DNA of 64,000 nt, taken from NCBI GenBank assembly GCA_028023455.1, contig JAQFVV010000049.1, positions 8,028,240 through 8,092,239 on the forward strand, in the 5' to 3' direction. The notes beneath the pieces are model-generated. The model was not told the DNA's origin. It did not search any database and was given only the letters and a program-made list of their open reading frames with translations. Position 1 is the stretch's first letter. Every line of letters begins with the position of its first letter. Shown here in pieces: positions 1-11,901 of the stretch. The position numbers and the translations under genes are program-made. The DNA is from Epiperipatus broadwayi. Taxonomy: Eukaryota > Onychophora > Udeonychophora > Euonychophora > Peripatidae.

Positions 1-293
1 AAAAGCTTAATAACACTATAAACATAAGGAAGAGTTGGGTTCATTCTATTTTTTATCATTTGCTGCCATAAGGAGAGCTTTCATTCATAGTTCATAGGAG
101 TGCAGTTTATTTCCAATTTGATTTAATATTTGATAAAGAGTTAAAATATTTAATGAATAAATGGTTTTCACCCATTTAACATATGCAGAATAAAGAATAG
201 TCATTAATTAATGTCATACAAGTTAATGTATCTAGAAGGATTTTAACTAACACAAAACACTCACACAGATATATAATCATTTTTACAACTTAC

Positions 294-485
294 ATTGTTT
301 TGTATAGCTCCATCGACTTTAACATTAATACCAGCAACAACCATTTCTCCATCACTTCTTGCATGATATACCAAGATGCAAGCTGTAGGGGCCATGGCAG
401 AATTTGCATTGATAGAAAACTCAACAGCTTTTTCATTGTTTACAATCAGTTTATCTGAAGCCACAATAGTACCATGAGATAAAAT
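294..485 (-). CDS. TEP/CD109 exon: bait-region domain
   Basis: A 192-bp exon (64 codons, phase 0) after the acceptor TTATTAG and before GTAAGT. It starts ILSHGTIVASDKLIVNNE and contains MAPTACILVYHARSDGEMV, matching the family pattern MaPsarllVYyvr-dGe-vaDs. It is the last exon in the window; the gene continues to the left. Confidence 0.9.
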
Positions 486-1039
486 CTAATAAAGATTCTT
501 TAGATTAGTATTATTAAAACATTTATTACAAATAAGGACAAATATTTGCAATAATATGAGTTAAAACACTGTAAATTTTAATTTCACTAGTACTTAAAAC
601 TATTTAGAGATTAAATTTATTTTACATTTAAGAAAAATTAACATAATTTTATCTTAAGATAAGTTTATACATAAATAATAATATCACAAAGTTACTGATA
701 TAGCACTATATATATTATATTTTAAATTTTGTTCATTTGGTTTTTTTTTTAAAAAAAATTTGATTCATTATTATTTTTAACTGTTGATTCATTGATAAAA
801 ACCAAAACTCTTATTATTTAGCAGAGATAATATTATTAATATATATCATTAAAATAATTGCCAAGCGTTTTCAACACTAACGTTTTCTTATCAAGGCAAG
901 CTCTTTGAAAAGGACATATTAGTGTTGAAATTGTTCAACAATCAATTTATAATTTATAGCAGGAGAAATTAGTATTTTTACTGTTGATTCATTGAAAGAT
1001 GAAAATTTCTCCAAATAGCTTCTCTATATAAATCCAAAA
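486..1039. other. AT-rich intron, no feature recognised
   Basis: Intronic sequence next to the leftmost exon. It has poly-A/T runs and two copies of a short phrase (CTGTTGATTCATTGA) at about 780 and 980. I see no coding potential. Confidence 0.6.
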
Positions 1040-1622
1040 CTCATATGCCATCTTTTTCTAGGTGTTTTAGTTTTTTGGATTACACATTAGGATTTCAACT
1101 ATCTTTATATTTTATGTCTTCTATCAACATATCCAGTCTAGCTTCATTTCAGTTTCTTATTTCTTTTAACAATGACATTCATATTTGTTTGTTTTCTCAC
1201 TCATATTTTTGCTTTTTTTTTTTTTTTTTTATTACTCTCAACATGCATTTCTTCATACTCAATTTACGGTCTGAAGATATAACATTGCTCATCTTTTAAC
1301 TATTATGAATTCACATTCATATTATAAAAACTTATAAACCCATCTATTATAAACTTTCCTTTTCAAAAACATATGCATATTTTCTCTTAACATTAATTTT
1401 ACAAAAAGCATTCAAAGTTGAATTATAGGATTAATTTCATTCCTTATGTTGTCATCTATATCAATAATCAGTTTAAGATATATATGCAGTGGTTAATTCC
1501 TTCTATTTCATTGTTAAACATTTTTATTTTCCTCTTTTCTAAAAAAAAAAGCTTGAACATAATTCCTACTTTTTTGCTTTCATTTGATAGGTTTTTCCTA
1601 GATCTTAAGCATTATTTTCTAA

Positions 1623-1722
1623 AACAGGCAAAACTCTCCATACAGTAGTGCCACTCAGTGCAAATCAGAGTACTTTACCTGAGCAAGCATAAGAAATGGT
1701 GATCATGTGATGTTTGGTGGTT
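1623..1722 (+). repeat. Family A repeat, short copy (100 bp)
   Basis: It starts AACAGGCAAAACTCTCC and ends GATCATGTGATGTTTGGTGG plus TT, the same ends as the full-length copies. It is flanked by a perfect 13-bp duplication CATTATTTTCTAA (1610-1622 and 1723-1735) inside LINE sequence. The ribozyme-bearing middle is deleted. Confidence 0.85.
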
Positions 1723-2092
1723 CATTATTTTCTAACCAATCATATTAAGTGTAAACATTCTTTTAAGCTTCCCATTTTAATGCACAAAATATTTTCCATA
1801 AAACTGCAGTAAAAACGTTTTGAAGATATGAAATTACCATTTGTACAACTTTATTAATAATAATCTTCTTAGTATCCCCATATATTTTAATCATGTTGAT
1901 TTTAATAAATATTTTTAAAAATTTGACAGTATCTTGTCTACTTTATGATATTCCAAAGTTTAATTACCATGGAAATAGTTATAGCATCCCTCCTAAAACT
2001 TCCCTTAATATCTGACATAATCTAACATGATAAATACTACTTTTTAAACCAGCTTCTTCTTTTGATTAGCTTGAATCCAATGTTCTCAGTAG

Positions 2093-2150
2093 TTAAAACA
2101 GGCAAAAACTCACTATATATACACAAGCATAAGAGGAGGTCGTCATGTGA
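2093..2150 (+). repeat. Family A repeat, minimal copy (about 58 bp)
   Basis: This carries only the two ends of family A (TTAAAACAGGCAAAAACTC and AAGCATAAGAGG...CATGTGATGTT). It is inserted in the same old LINE. The flanks TGTTCTCAGTAG and TGTTTTCAGTAG match at 11 of 12 positions. The exact left edge is ambiguous by a few bases. Confidence 0.7.
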
Positions 2151-2581
2151 TGTTTTCAGTAGATGAGTAGGATGATTAGTAAAAAATTTTATATAGAATA
2201 GATAAAAGACAGATAGATCTGTAATTTCTAATAGATTCTATTTATCTTTCTTAAATATTATTATTACTACTATATCTTATAATTATTTGGTACATCTTTA
2301 TTATTTAGGTGTTTGTTTTTCTATTTCTTTATTTACTTCTTTTGAGATATTGATAACAATTCCATTAATTTCTGAAACTTTTACATTCTTAATAGATTAA
2401 ATTACAAGTTTTATTTCTCATTTAAAATACTTGGCATCACAAAATTATAGATACTACTTCAATTTCTTGGTTTTTATTTATACTACTCTTCTCTATATTT
2501 AATGAAGTCATCTCTCTTTTTAGTAAGAATGATATCTTATTTTTTTTATTGTTGAAGCAACTTTCCTTCTGATTCCAAGAA

Positions 2582-3061
2582 TGTCTGCATATATAATTTA
2601 GTATAAGTACAGTGTATTTATCGATAGACACACACAAATTATTTTCATTCATAATTACTCCCTAAAATCATTCTAAAAAACTAATAAAGAGAGTGCATTA
2701 CAAGCCATGTATGTAAATTAGAGCATTTGAAAAAACTAATATAAAAATATGAGAGAGCTACTCCTGCACAAAAATGAGATTGTATGGGTAGAAGTCTTTT
2801 AATGGTGCTAAGGTAGAACAAGCAGCACTCTAAGATCAGACAAAATGGTTCCAAACAAAGCAAGAAACAAGTCTATTAGACAGTCTGAAGGAATTAATAG
2901 TGATTATGCTTATTGTTATCATTTGTTATGCTGTGAAGTTTAATATCTAAATGTCTTCTAGTTTGATGTGTCTTAAATAAATATTAATAAACACTAAGTA
3001 CCTGTTCTTCATATACAGTGTAATTTATTATTGCTGTCTGACTGGTCTTTAGAAACCCTCA
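2582..3061 (+). repeat. 5' LTR of the gypsy-like element
   Basis: Starts TGTCTGCATATATAATTTAG and ends ACCCTCA (TG...CA). It aligns along its whole length with 6522-7012, with scattered differences that indicate age. AAATAAATATTAATAAA near 2980 may supply the polyadenylation signal. Confidence 0.85.
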
Positions 3062-3241
3062 CAACATAGCAGAGTGGCACAGCTCATTGCTATACACAGC
3101 CAGTAAAATGAAAGGGGTAAAAATTGGTAGATGCCACAGGATAACTTCTACTGTAAAAAAATGGTGGCACTAAATTCTAAGATTCACAAAATTGATATAA
3201 ATAATATTACCTAGAGTTATGTCGAACAAGTAGAGTACTAC

Positions 3242-3484
3242 ATGTTCCTAATTAAAATAGAAGACAAACATCTTAAAGTGTCTACACTCCTTTATGTTGA
3301 AGACCCTGATGTTATACAGCTTGTGAAGAAATTAAGTGACCCTAAATGTTTGGAGGAACTTCCATATAAAGAAGTTATAGAAGTATTGAATGGCTATTTC
3401 AACCCGAGAATATCTAAGTGGGTAGAGCATCTGAGATTGAGAAACTGGAAACAATTCCCACACAAAAAAATGCATAGATTGTGA
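3242..3484 (+). pseudogene. gag remnant (gypsy-like)
   Basis: An 80-codon open stretch containing YVEDPDVIQLVKKLSDPK and ELPYKEVIEVLNGYFNP, typical of capsid regions of mag/gypsy-type elements. Further on, about 3849-3887 reads as C-x-x-K-GHLAAVC, the second half of a CCHC zinc knuckle. Stops separate the pieces. It is not functional. Confidence 0.65.
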
Positions 3485-4017
3485 TCTTGCCTTGAGAAAG
3501 TTATCTAAAGATTGCAAGTTCGAACCAGAAAAGATGACTCTTTACTGGAACAATTTTTATACAGTATGGCAGATGAATGTTTTAGAAAAGTAGTGCTGAG
3601 AAATCCTAATTTAAATTATATACTTGTGATGGACAAGTACGTGGCCCAAAAGACTATGTTAAGTAATACACCTGAGTATAGATTGCCTTAACAGTTAGAA
3701 AAAATTTTCATCACTAAAAAAAAAAGAAAAATAAAGAGAAATTTTCCTGATTCCCAGTAGAGAGAAAAAGGAGTGAGCATGTTATGGCTACGGGAAGTTA
3801 GATAATTTAAAAATCAATTGCAAGCATAAAAAAAAAATTAAAGAAATTGTGAGTTTAAAGGACATTTAGCAGCTGTCTGTCATTTTAGAGATTATGGAGT
3901 TATTAATAAGAAAAAGACAGACTACAAATCTTGGGAACAGGTAGAGCATAGGAAAACAAATTTAAAAGGATTAAATGATAGCAAAATGGACCATATATTA
4001 TTAGATGTGGAGATCTG

Positions 4018-4080
4018 ATGGAAATTGACAGTGGAGCTGGATTGTCGCTGATGTTGCACAAAGAATGGATTAAAATTAGT
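4018..4080 (+). pseudogene. Aspartic protease remnant (DSGA motif)
   Basis: Reads MEIDSGAGLSLMLHKEW. DSGA is the retroviral-type aspartic protease active-site motif (D/T-SG). It lies between the zinc knuckle and RT, as expected for gypsy pol. The rest of the domain is not continuous. Confidence 0.65.
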
Positions 4081-4324
4081 AAAAACCATAAAAAGAACAT
4101 CATGCTACAAAAGTCTAATGTGATGACAATAGATATTAACAGAAACAAAGTTGACATTCACAGAAAAGTTGTCTCTGTAAAGCTGAATTAGGTTTCTTAT
4201 GTTACATGTGGTAAATAAAGATTTTGTCCACTGCTAGGAAAACACTGACTGGACCTCTGGATATGCACAAATATATTAAAAACAGCCCAAGTGGAAATTC
4301 TTATGAAAAAAAAGATATTCAGGA

Positions 4325-4549
4325 TTGTTTAAATCCAGCTCAACTGAACTAAGAACTAGACCAATGAACGTTGAGTTGATGAAAAATGCACAATCGATCA
4401 TATATAAGCCTCACAAAATACCAATTGCCTTGAGAGATAAAGTTGAAGAAAGAATGGGTGAGTTAGTCTCTAAGGGAGTTTTAAGACCCACTAAAGATTC
4501 CATGTGGGCCACACAAGTAGTTATGATTGTAAAAGGCTGCAAATGTTAA
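4325..4549 (+). pseudogene. Reverse transcriptase N-terminal remnant
   Basis: A 74-codon stretch with ALRDKVEERMGELVSKGVLR followed by MWATQVVM. This matches the conserved start of gypsy RT (v-eEld-Lv--GvirP--SpWatPvV). The catalytic palm that should follow is truncated: by 4921 the RNase H region has already begun. Confidence 0.75.
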
Positions 4550-4920
4550 TAAATGTATACAGTTCATGAAAGAAAGAAAATTTATTGGGCATATAACAAA
4601 TGCAAATGGTTGATATCCAGACCATGACAAAATAAAAGCAATAAAAAAAATGCTGAGAAGCCTGAAATGTAAAAGAACTGAAGGCATTCCTAAAACTTTT
4701 GAACTTTTATGAGTTTCATGAAGAAAAAATCATACTGCTTATTGCCATTGTACCAACATCTCAATCAAATGTAGGACTTGAACCAGTGAACATGACAAGG
4801 TTTTTAAGAATGCTAAGGATTTGTTAATCTCTGAAAATTTATTGGTATATTACCATAATGATCTAGAGATGACAACAACTAAGGCATATGAATACAATAA
4901 CAGAACTATTATGTTATAGA

Positions 4921-5049
4921 GGTGAACATCCAATTGCCTATGCCTCCAGAATTCTGTCTTCAGCAGAAAAAACTTATAGACAAATAGATAAGGAGTCACT
5001 GGCCATCGTTTTTGCAATCAAGAAATTCCATCAATACATTTACAAGTAG
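4921..5049 (+). pseudogene. RNase H remnant
   Basis: Reads GEHPIAYASRILSSAEKTY then RQIDKESLAIVFAIKKFHQY, the classic gypsy RNase H signature (hPiayaSr-L---E--Y--idkE-LAivfai-kf--Y). An in-frame TAG follows. At 5160-5225, YKLGKEIGHVDSLSQ matches the GK-N-vADaLSR tail in another frame. Confidence 0.8.
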
Positions 5050-5589
5050 AGATTTCACATTTGTATGAACTGTCTCCTCCTAATGAGTATTCTTGACACA
5101 GAAAAAAAACTCCAGAACACATGAGCCAGTGAATGCTATGTTGGATTAATATTCTGTGGAGTTATGATTCTAATTTAATTTATAAACTCGGAAAAGAAAT
5201 TGGCCATGTAGATTCCCTATCCCAAATATCTGACAATAAAGAAAAATATGTAATTAAAGAAATAAATTGCAAAGACTCCATTAACTCCAAAAGTGTAAGT
5301 AGTGCTGTGTGGACCAGGCATAATAGGGGATATGACCAACTTATAAAATAGATCAAATTAGATTGATTGAAGACATGTCCTATGGGAGTTAATAGATCAG
5401 TTTGGAACTTACAAGATAGATTTTCAGTTTGTATTGAATGCATGCTGGCTACTAATAGCATGCTCATTGAAGGTGTTAGCTCGATCATATGCATGGTGGC
5501 CAAATTTGACAAACAACATCTAGCACATAATAAGTGTGCTCTAATTGTCAAAAAACTGTTATATTGTTGGCTAAACAATTTGAACTGTG

Positions 5590-5910
5590 GAAAAATTGTA
5601 CGACTCCTTGGACTCGTATTCATCTAGACCATGCTGGCCCATTGAATAGACATATTATACTAATACTAGTAGATGTTTATTCATGATGGACTGAATATAA
5701 GTTAATGAAGAATACAAATGCTGAGGGCACAATAACAGCATTGAATGAAATATTTGCTAAGCATGGATTCCCAGATTTGATACTGGCAGATAACACTACA
5801 GGTTTTTAAAGAATATTTGCAAAATAAAAAAGTTGAACATACCTTACTCCTCCATGTCATCCTGAAAGTAATGGAATTTCTGAAAAAGCTGTGCAAAATT
5901 TAAAAAAAAC
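5590..5910 (+). pseudogene. Integrase core remnant
   Basis: Pieces read RIHLDHAGPLNRHIILILVD, then TEYKLMKNTNAEGTITALNE, IFAKHGFPDLILADN and HPESNGISEKAVQN. They match the gypsy integrase core: catalytic D at LDHAGP, D of aDN, and E of HP-SNG--EkaVq. Stops and frameshifts break the frame at several points. Confidence 0.78.
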
Positions 5911-6500
5911 ATGTTGAAAAAAATAGAAATAAGAAGTGTGTCAGAAGCTTTAGTGGAAACAATTTACATTCAGCAATTTTATGCCTAAGACTGTAAAAAG
6001 TAAGATGCTGGCAGTTACTGATGTATCACTCTTTCCACACTCACTTCACCAAACTATTACTCTCTGCAAATAAAAGAAAGAGAAATCAAAATTTTATAAA
6101 ATACTTGACAGGTGAAAATGTATGGATATGCAGTCTTCTAAAACATAGATGAATGTCTGGTGTAGTAATGGAAGTGTTGTCAAAGCAGGTGAGATTAGTA
6201 AAATTTCAGAATGGAGTTTAAAAACATATTAATCACCTCCGCCATTGTTATGTGGACACCATATCAGACATTCATCAAAACAAAATGTTTGAAAATAAAA
6301 TAATTAAAGGAGATACATTATTGAATAATTCAGATAGAAATCTAGATTTAGAAGTATTGATACAAAATAAAGAAGAGATCGTACATAAACAACAACAAGA
6401 TTTAACTATGCCATTAGATGAAAGTGAGAGAATAATAGTCTCCTAGAACCCCATGATTTAAATTTAAAGATTATATCTGCCAGTAAGTCTGTAATTTTCT

Positions 6501-6520
6501 AGAGGAAGGGGAGGAGTGGA
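6501..6520 (+). promoter_or_regulatory. Polypurine tract of the gypsy-like element
   Basis: AGAGGAAGGGGAGGAGTGGA ends directly before the 3' LTR. This is where plus-strand priming would occur. Purines are broken by a single T. Confidence 0.75.
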
Positions 6521-6521
6521 A

Positions 6522-7012
6522 TGTCTGCATATATAATTTAGTATAAATAAAATATATTTATCAGTAGATGTGCATGAATTATTTTCACTCATAATTACTC
6601 TGTAAAACCACTCCAGAAAACTAATAAAGAGTGTGCTGCAACTAAAATATATTACATGACACATGTATATAAATTAGCGCATTTGAAAAAACTGATATAA
6701 GGATGTGAGAGAGTTACTCCTGCACAGAACTGAGACTGTATGGATGGAAGTCTTTTAATGGTTTTAAGACAGAAGCAGCATTCTAAGGTAGGATAAAATG
6801 GTTTCAAATGAACTGAAAACCTTACAACTGTATGAAAGAATTAATAATGGTTATGCTTATTATTACTATTTGTTATGTAGTGAAATTTAAACTCAAAATA
6901 TCTTCCAGTTTAACATCTGTCTTAAATAAATGTTAAGATACACTAGGATGCACTTGTTCTTTATAGACTGTGTAATTTATTCTGCTGTCTGATTGGCCTT
7001 TAGAGACCCTCA
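6522..7012 (+). repeat. 3' LTR of the gypsy-like element
   Basis: Starts TGTCTGCATATATAATTTAG and ends ACCCTCA, parallel to 2582-3061. Minus-strand LINE sequence resumes immediately after it. Confidence 0.85.
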
Positions 7013-7900
7013 GAAGATTTTTATACTTTTCTATAACTTTTCTTGCCAATTCACAGTTATATTTTCTTATATCATTATTAACCATTTTTTATTGTACTGA
7101 TTTACAAAATTTCAGATATTCAATTTTTCTACATAGTTTATTTTTAAGTATTTTCACATTCCTTTTTTTATGCATTACTTTATCTAAAAATTTACTGGTA
7201 AATTGCTAGGTTTTTGTTCTGGCTATCTGTTGGGGATCATTAAGTAAAATGTTAATTATCTTCTTATTGATTTGATTCAATTCTAAGCCATTTTTCAATT
7301 TCAGATTGTCTCTAAAAAAGTTTTCAAAGTTAAGTCATATCAATTGATAACATTTTCTTAATAGTTTTTTCATTCTTAGTTTTGCATTAATAGAAAACTT
7401 ATCACATCTTGTATTTAAAGTATTAAATACATTCCATACCTTCAATTAGTTGTTATTATGTCCAAGTCCTTTTTTTTTCTTCAAAAAATTGGTATGTTTA
7501 TTTTCACTGACATTTCTCCATGTTCGAATTTACTCACATCAGTTTTATCTTTAGCATTAAAATCTCCCAATATTTACCATTTATTTAATGTATAGATTTA
7601 ATCTTGATTTTTTTACAGCTTAACTAATAACAAATATCATAAAGGACTCTGTAAAGATTTCAACAAGGAGATAGTTTTACTAATGACATTATTAGGTCTT
7701 TCAATTTTGCAATTGCATCCATGGATTTCATATCATCTACAATGTATCTCATCAAACAATTAAATTTTGTTAGTGCAACATCTAGCTATGATCAAAATCA
7801 TATTAATATTTGAAAATAATTTTTCAGTTTTAGTTTTATCTCACTAAAAATTTTTCAAAGTTAGCCCTATCAATTCCAATTGTATATAACAGGGTGTCCA

Positions 7901-8780
7901 AAAAGTCGATTGCGAGGTCAATCTGCCAAGAACTGGCTGGCAAGAACCGTCCAATTACGAGTGAATCAAATTAAGTCAAGATTTTCAAGTTTTTTTGTTA
8001 TTTTTGTTTTTGTTCTAAATTTGTTTTCAATTCTAGATAGGTGAAGTCCAATAAGTCATATCATTACTGAAAATAATATTTTTAATCTTGACTTAATGTG
8101 TTTTTGTAACCGAATGCAACGTGTAAACGTAACACGCAAATGCAAAAGTATGCATGCAGTTATTAACTCAAAAAACACTGCTATTTAGCTTGAATATTTG
8201 GTAGTGTCATACGATAGCTTTTTTTCTTTAGTATTGAAACAGTATGATTTATCTATCTTCCAGTTCCAGACTACTATATTCATAGTAGTATAATTTTCTC
8301 TAATTCAAATCCATCCAAGTCCATGTATATTTTAAATTAATATTAAAATATTGTATAAAAGTTCTGTTAACGAATATGTGTGTATATTCATATTGCACAT
8401 TAATTAGCTAATAATATCTGTATGCGTATAACTATAATACGCAGTTCTAATTTAAAATAGTAATAAATTAAAGTAAGTTGTGTAGACATTATTGTGTGTG
8501 TAGAAGCACACCTATGTATATATGCAAAGAAAACTGTAATGTGATAGATTTTGTGAACATTACAACTTTTCTAAATTATCTATTTTAAGTTATTATAAAT
8601 TTAGTTTATAAATTTGCTTGCATTTGCATATAAAATCCTAAATTCAGGTGTGATAGTGTTACACATATAAGAGAATGTTTATACTTTACAGAACTTAAAT
8701 CTCTTTTTTAAAAAAGAGTTATTTCTTGGAAATCATTCTGATTCACACCTGGAAACCAAGAGCTGAAATTAAAAAAAAAA
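7901..8780. other. AT-rich intron with a possible transposon end
   Basis: CAGGGTGTCCAAAAAGTC near 7892-7910 resembles the terminal motif of several invertebrate DNA transposons, but I could not find a matching inverted end. AATTAAGTCAAGATT (about 7968) and AATCTTGACTTAAT (about 8085) form a loose inverted pair. Nothing coding is visible. Confidence 0.4.
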
Positions 8781-8799
8781 AAAAATTAAAAATAAATGT

Positions 8800-9480
8800 A
8801 AGACAAAGGCAAAATCACTGGACCAGCACTATTTATCAATTACTCAGCTGCAATTATTTCCATCTCTCTCCAACTGTCCACTTGGTAAACTCACTGGAAA
8901 TCCTCTGGAAAAATAAACTCTTCACATCTAGCTGTTATCCAGACGCTTTCCTCTGGCCCCAGTTTCCCAAACTCTTTGGGCCTGTTCAGCTGCTGCCCAT
9001 GAACACATTTTCACTACAGAGCACTGCACACACTGAAGCTACTGTCACTGCCATCTCTCTGAAAAATCAACTGAAAAATAAACCACACACTTTGTTGCTT
9101 ACTCTATTTATAGATTTTTATCATACAATGGAATTCACCTTAGCTTTTAATTACTCACACAATTAATTACTTATTTCCATATACGATAATGTTTTGTCTA
9201 TACAATCAATTGGTCATCTAGGAATTTGTTTCCATATAAGGTAATTTATAAAGTCTATTCCATTAATTAACTAGTCTCTTATCAAGAAATATTTGTAATC
9301 AACAAATATTTCTTGGAATTTATTGATTGCAATGTTCTTATCACAATTAATGTAAATTTAATCATTAATTAAACCTAATGCTTATCCGTAAGCAATCTAA
9401 AATATATTTCTACTTTTTCTGGAATGCACAAACTTATACTAATGTCAATGTAAATATTTTTACAAAACATCACAAAGCTG
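8800..9480 (+). repeat. Dispersed repeat B, copy 1
   Basis: Aligns over roughly 650 bp with 30630-31240. Shared blocks include CCCAAACTCTTTGGGCCTGT, TTGTTGCTTACTCTATTTAT, TTTCCATATAAGGTAATTTA and TTAGTCTCTTATCAAGAAA. An open frame (8726-9166) overlaps it but has no recognisable protein features. The type of element is unknown. Confidence 0.75.
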
Positions 9481-11358
9481 AATAACTAATTTTGCTATTC
9501 TATTTGACATACCATCAATCTCCATAATCCCATTCTATTTGTGCTTCCAATACTTGTCTTTATAATAGAATTCACACTTACTTTTCAAATTAATTGCCTC
9601 TTCACCTTTTTCTAACTTAACAAGTCTGACAATATCCTATTTAATATAAAATAGTTTTTCAATTTATGAAATTTTCTTTCATGTGAAAAAGATAGCTAAA
9701 TAAGGGAGCATTATTAAAAAGCAGCCTAGATTCTTAACGTAAGTATTTTTAATAATGTCTGCTTTAGCTAATGATTTTTTCAGCTTCTAAGATATGAGAG
9801 CTATAATTTATTTTTGATTTTCATAATTATAAAAGTAAAAGATATTTTTCACATATTCACTTTGCCTTAAAAAAAAAATAATTATTTTCCAACTAAGAAA
9901 TATTTGCCATCTGAGAAGACAGATCATGGTGTTTTTTCTTCTAAACTCAATGTTTGAGCTAATAAATTCATCATGTTGGCTAATGCATATTGGTAAGCAG
10001 TTTATGCAAAATAATCATGTAGTAATAACAATTGCAAAGATGAAAATATATGAAGTGAACATTAAGGACTCATCATGGAATCAAAGATCTCCTTTCACTT
10101 AACAGCCTTTGATTAAATATATATAATAACCAATTAGCTTGCATTGTATATATGAATTGAATTAAAATGTTGTTAAATCTTTAATATGCCAACTATTACA
10201 TTTTTTATATTATTTTATACAATACAACATTATGAAGACATGACCATCTTGAAGATTACAAGCTGCAGATAAAAGTGTTTTTGGTCCAAAGCAATTATGC
10301 GGAGTTTAATCATTTTTTTATAAAATGGTAATACAGTATACAGAATAGAAAAAGAAAATACAATATATAGCACATTAAACATTTAATATAATATTCAATT
10401 TATTTAATTATAGATGTATGCACACACAAATAAAATAAAATTACATACTTAAGCAGCTATTTTTTTATATTTCAATTAGAGGATTGGTTTTCATTAGAAA
10501 ATATAGCCAAATAAAATTATTTGAAAATTATAAGTTATTTATAAATATGATAAAGCAGTTAGTTTTTATAGAGTAATAAGAATAATTAAAAAAAAATTGT
10601 TAATCTATATAACACTTTATTAGATTTGGCACTAATTTTTAATCTTCAGATAATTTCCTTTAGTTGTATTTTCTGATGAAAATCAATCCTTTAACAGAAA
10701 TATTATAGCTGTGTAGATAATTTTATTTGGTTTTTGTTTATATATATTTCCTTTAATTGGTTTAATATTTTTTCTTGTGCTTATATATAATCATGCACAC
10801 AATAAATAATATCAAGTGCTGAATATAGCTTCCGAAAAGATCTACCAATGAATAACAATGGAATAATCTTCATATATGAAAATTAACTGTAAAGATTAAC
10901 CTAACTAAGTTAATTTTCTACTAATTTGTAAAATAAAATTAAGATATTAATTTGTCAAAGACTAGGTAGGTACTTCTCTTTCTATTTCTTATGTTCATCA
11001 TACTAACTTAAATTATTTCCCCATAGGTAATAATAGAAGAGAATGTTGAAGTTAAACTATATGTTAGCAAGCTTTTAAATATAGGATAAAATGGAGAAGA
11101 AAAAGTGTGGATAAAAAAAATATAATATAAAAGTTATAAAATTAAAACATCTAATAAGATATAAATAGATTGGAAAGCAGATTTAGATGTCAGAGGTTGT
11201 CAAATATTGTAAACTTAATAGACAATGCATAAATCTTTACCAAGGTAACCAATCATTTTAAATAATTTTTATCATGTAATTACAAAGGAAACTATTGAAA
11301 TAAATATCACTACAAAAGTAAGTAAGTAGAATACTATTAAGGAGGAAGTTTATAAATT
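9481..11358. other. AT-rich intron, no feature recognised
   Basis: About 1.9 kb of low-complexity AT-rich sequence with short A/T runs. No exon, repeat partner or coding frame was recognised. Confidence 0.5.
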
Positions 11359-11471
11359 AAACCAATAAACATCACATGATCATCATTTCTTATGCTTGCT
11401 TATAAAACTGTTATTAAAACAGTTTACTGTGTGTGGCAATACATATAGTGTGTGTTTGCCTATTTTAATTT
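11359..11471 (-). repeat. Family A repeat, short copy
   Basis: Contains ACATCACATGATCATCATTT, TTATGCTTGC and, at the far end, GTTTGCCTATTTTAA: the family A termini in reverse orientation. It is flanked by a perfect 13-bp duplication AAGTTTATAAATT (11346-11358, 11472-11484). The ribozyme region is deleted. Confidence 0.85.
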
Positions 11472-11838
11472 AAGTTTATAAATTGCTAGAACATATAATG
11501 AAGGATACAAACAAAAATGGAGAAATGGTAAATATTATAAAATGGAAAATTACTCAATGTAGTTATTTATAATATTTGTTGTGTTTTTTTTAATTTTCTA
11601 AATGTTGAGAATTCATTTTCAAATATTTATTAACTTTTTATATTTAAAACTAAGATTTTAACAAATACATTAAATCTATGCCAAAAGTGATAATCTTTTC
11701 TGAGTGATTTTATCAGTAAATGCAGTAAAGATGAATTTTCCTAAAAATCCTAATGCTAAATAAAAAACTTAGTTCAATGTTAACATAATTTTGTAAAAAT
11801 ATATATATATTATTTTTTAATTTAGTATTTGCACTTAC

Positions 11839-11901
11839 AACATAATTTAAAGAGTCCAAATTTGCTGTTGAAATTACTTCAAAATCCATTTTCTCACCAA
11901 C
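11839..11901 (-). CDS. TEP/CD109 exon: bait-region domain, VGEK strand
   Basis: A 63-bp microexon (21 codons, phase 0) between the acceptor TTTTAAAAG and donor GTAAGT. It encodes VGEKMDFEVISTANLDSLNY plus V, the highly conserved VGE-v-FEV-ST strand of A2M/CD109 bait-region domains. It joins HPK from the previous exon to ILSHGTIVAS in the next. Confidence 0.87.

Larger units (their letters stand above)
2582..7012 (+). mobile_element. Ty3/gypsy-like LTR retrotransposon, degenerate, nested in LINE
   Basis: A 4.4-kb element bounded by two similar LTRs (2582-3061 and 6522-7012). The interior carries, in order, gag, protease (DSGA), RT, RNase H and integrase remnants, all interrupted by stops. A polypurine tract lies immediately before the 3' LTR. 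LINE sequence breaks off at about 2580 and resumes at about 7013, which proves nesting. I see no clean target duplication. The interior (3.46 kb) is short for gypsy, so internal deletions are likely. Confidence 0.88.
1040..7900 (-). mobile_element. Degenerate APE/RT LINE copy (minus), split by three younger insertions
   Basis: Read on the minus strand, 1040-1622, 1723-2092, 2151-2581 and 7013 to about 7900 align piece by piece, in order, with the nearly intact LINE at 47671-50450. They cover its 3' end (the CATATT-GTCCAGCC-like RT tail), the palm region and the APE-RT linker. Divergence is high and stop codons are frequent, so this is an old copy. It is interrupted by two family A repeats and by a complete LTR element. 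The 5' boundary near 7900 is vague because similarity fades after about 7330. Confidence 0.75.

Noticed and set aside
1045-1648. Plus-strand open frames rich in Phe/Ile/Leu that look like small membrane proteins
   Set aside because: They are the antisense of a decayed LINE on the minus strand; hydrophobicity comes from T-rich DNA.
3332-6664. Several minus-strand open frames across the LTR element
   Set aside because: Shadows of the plus-strand gag-pol remnants; none has a recognisable motif.
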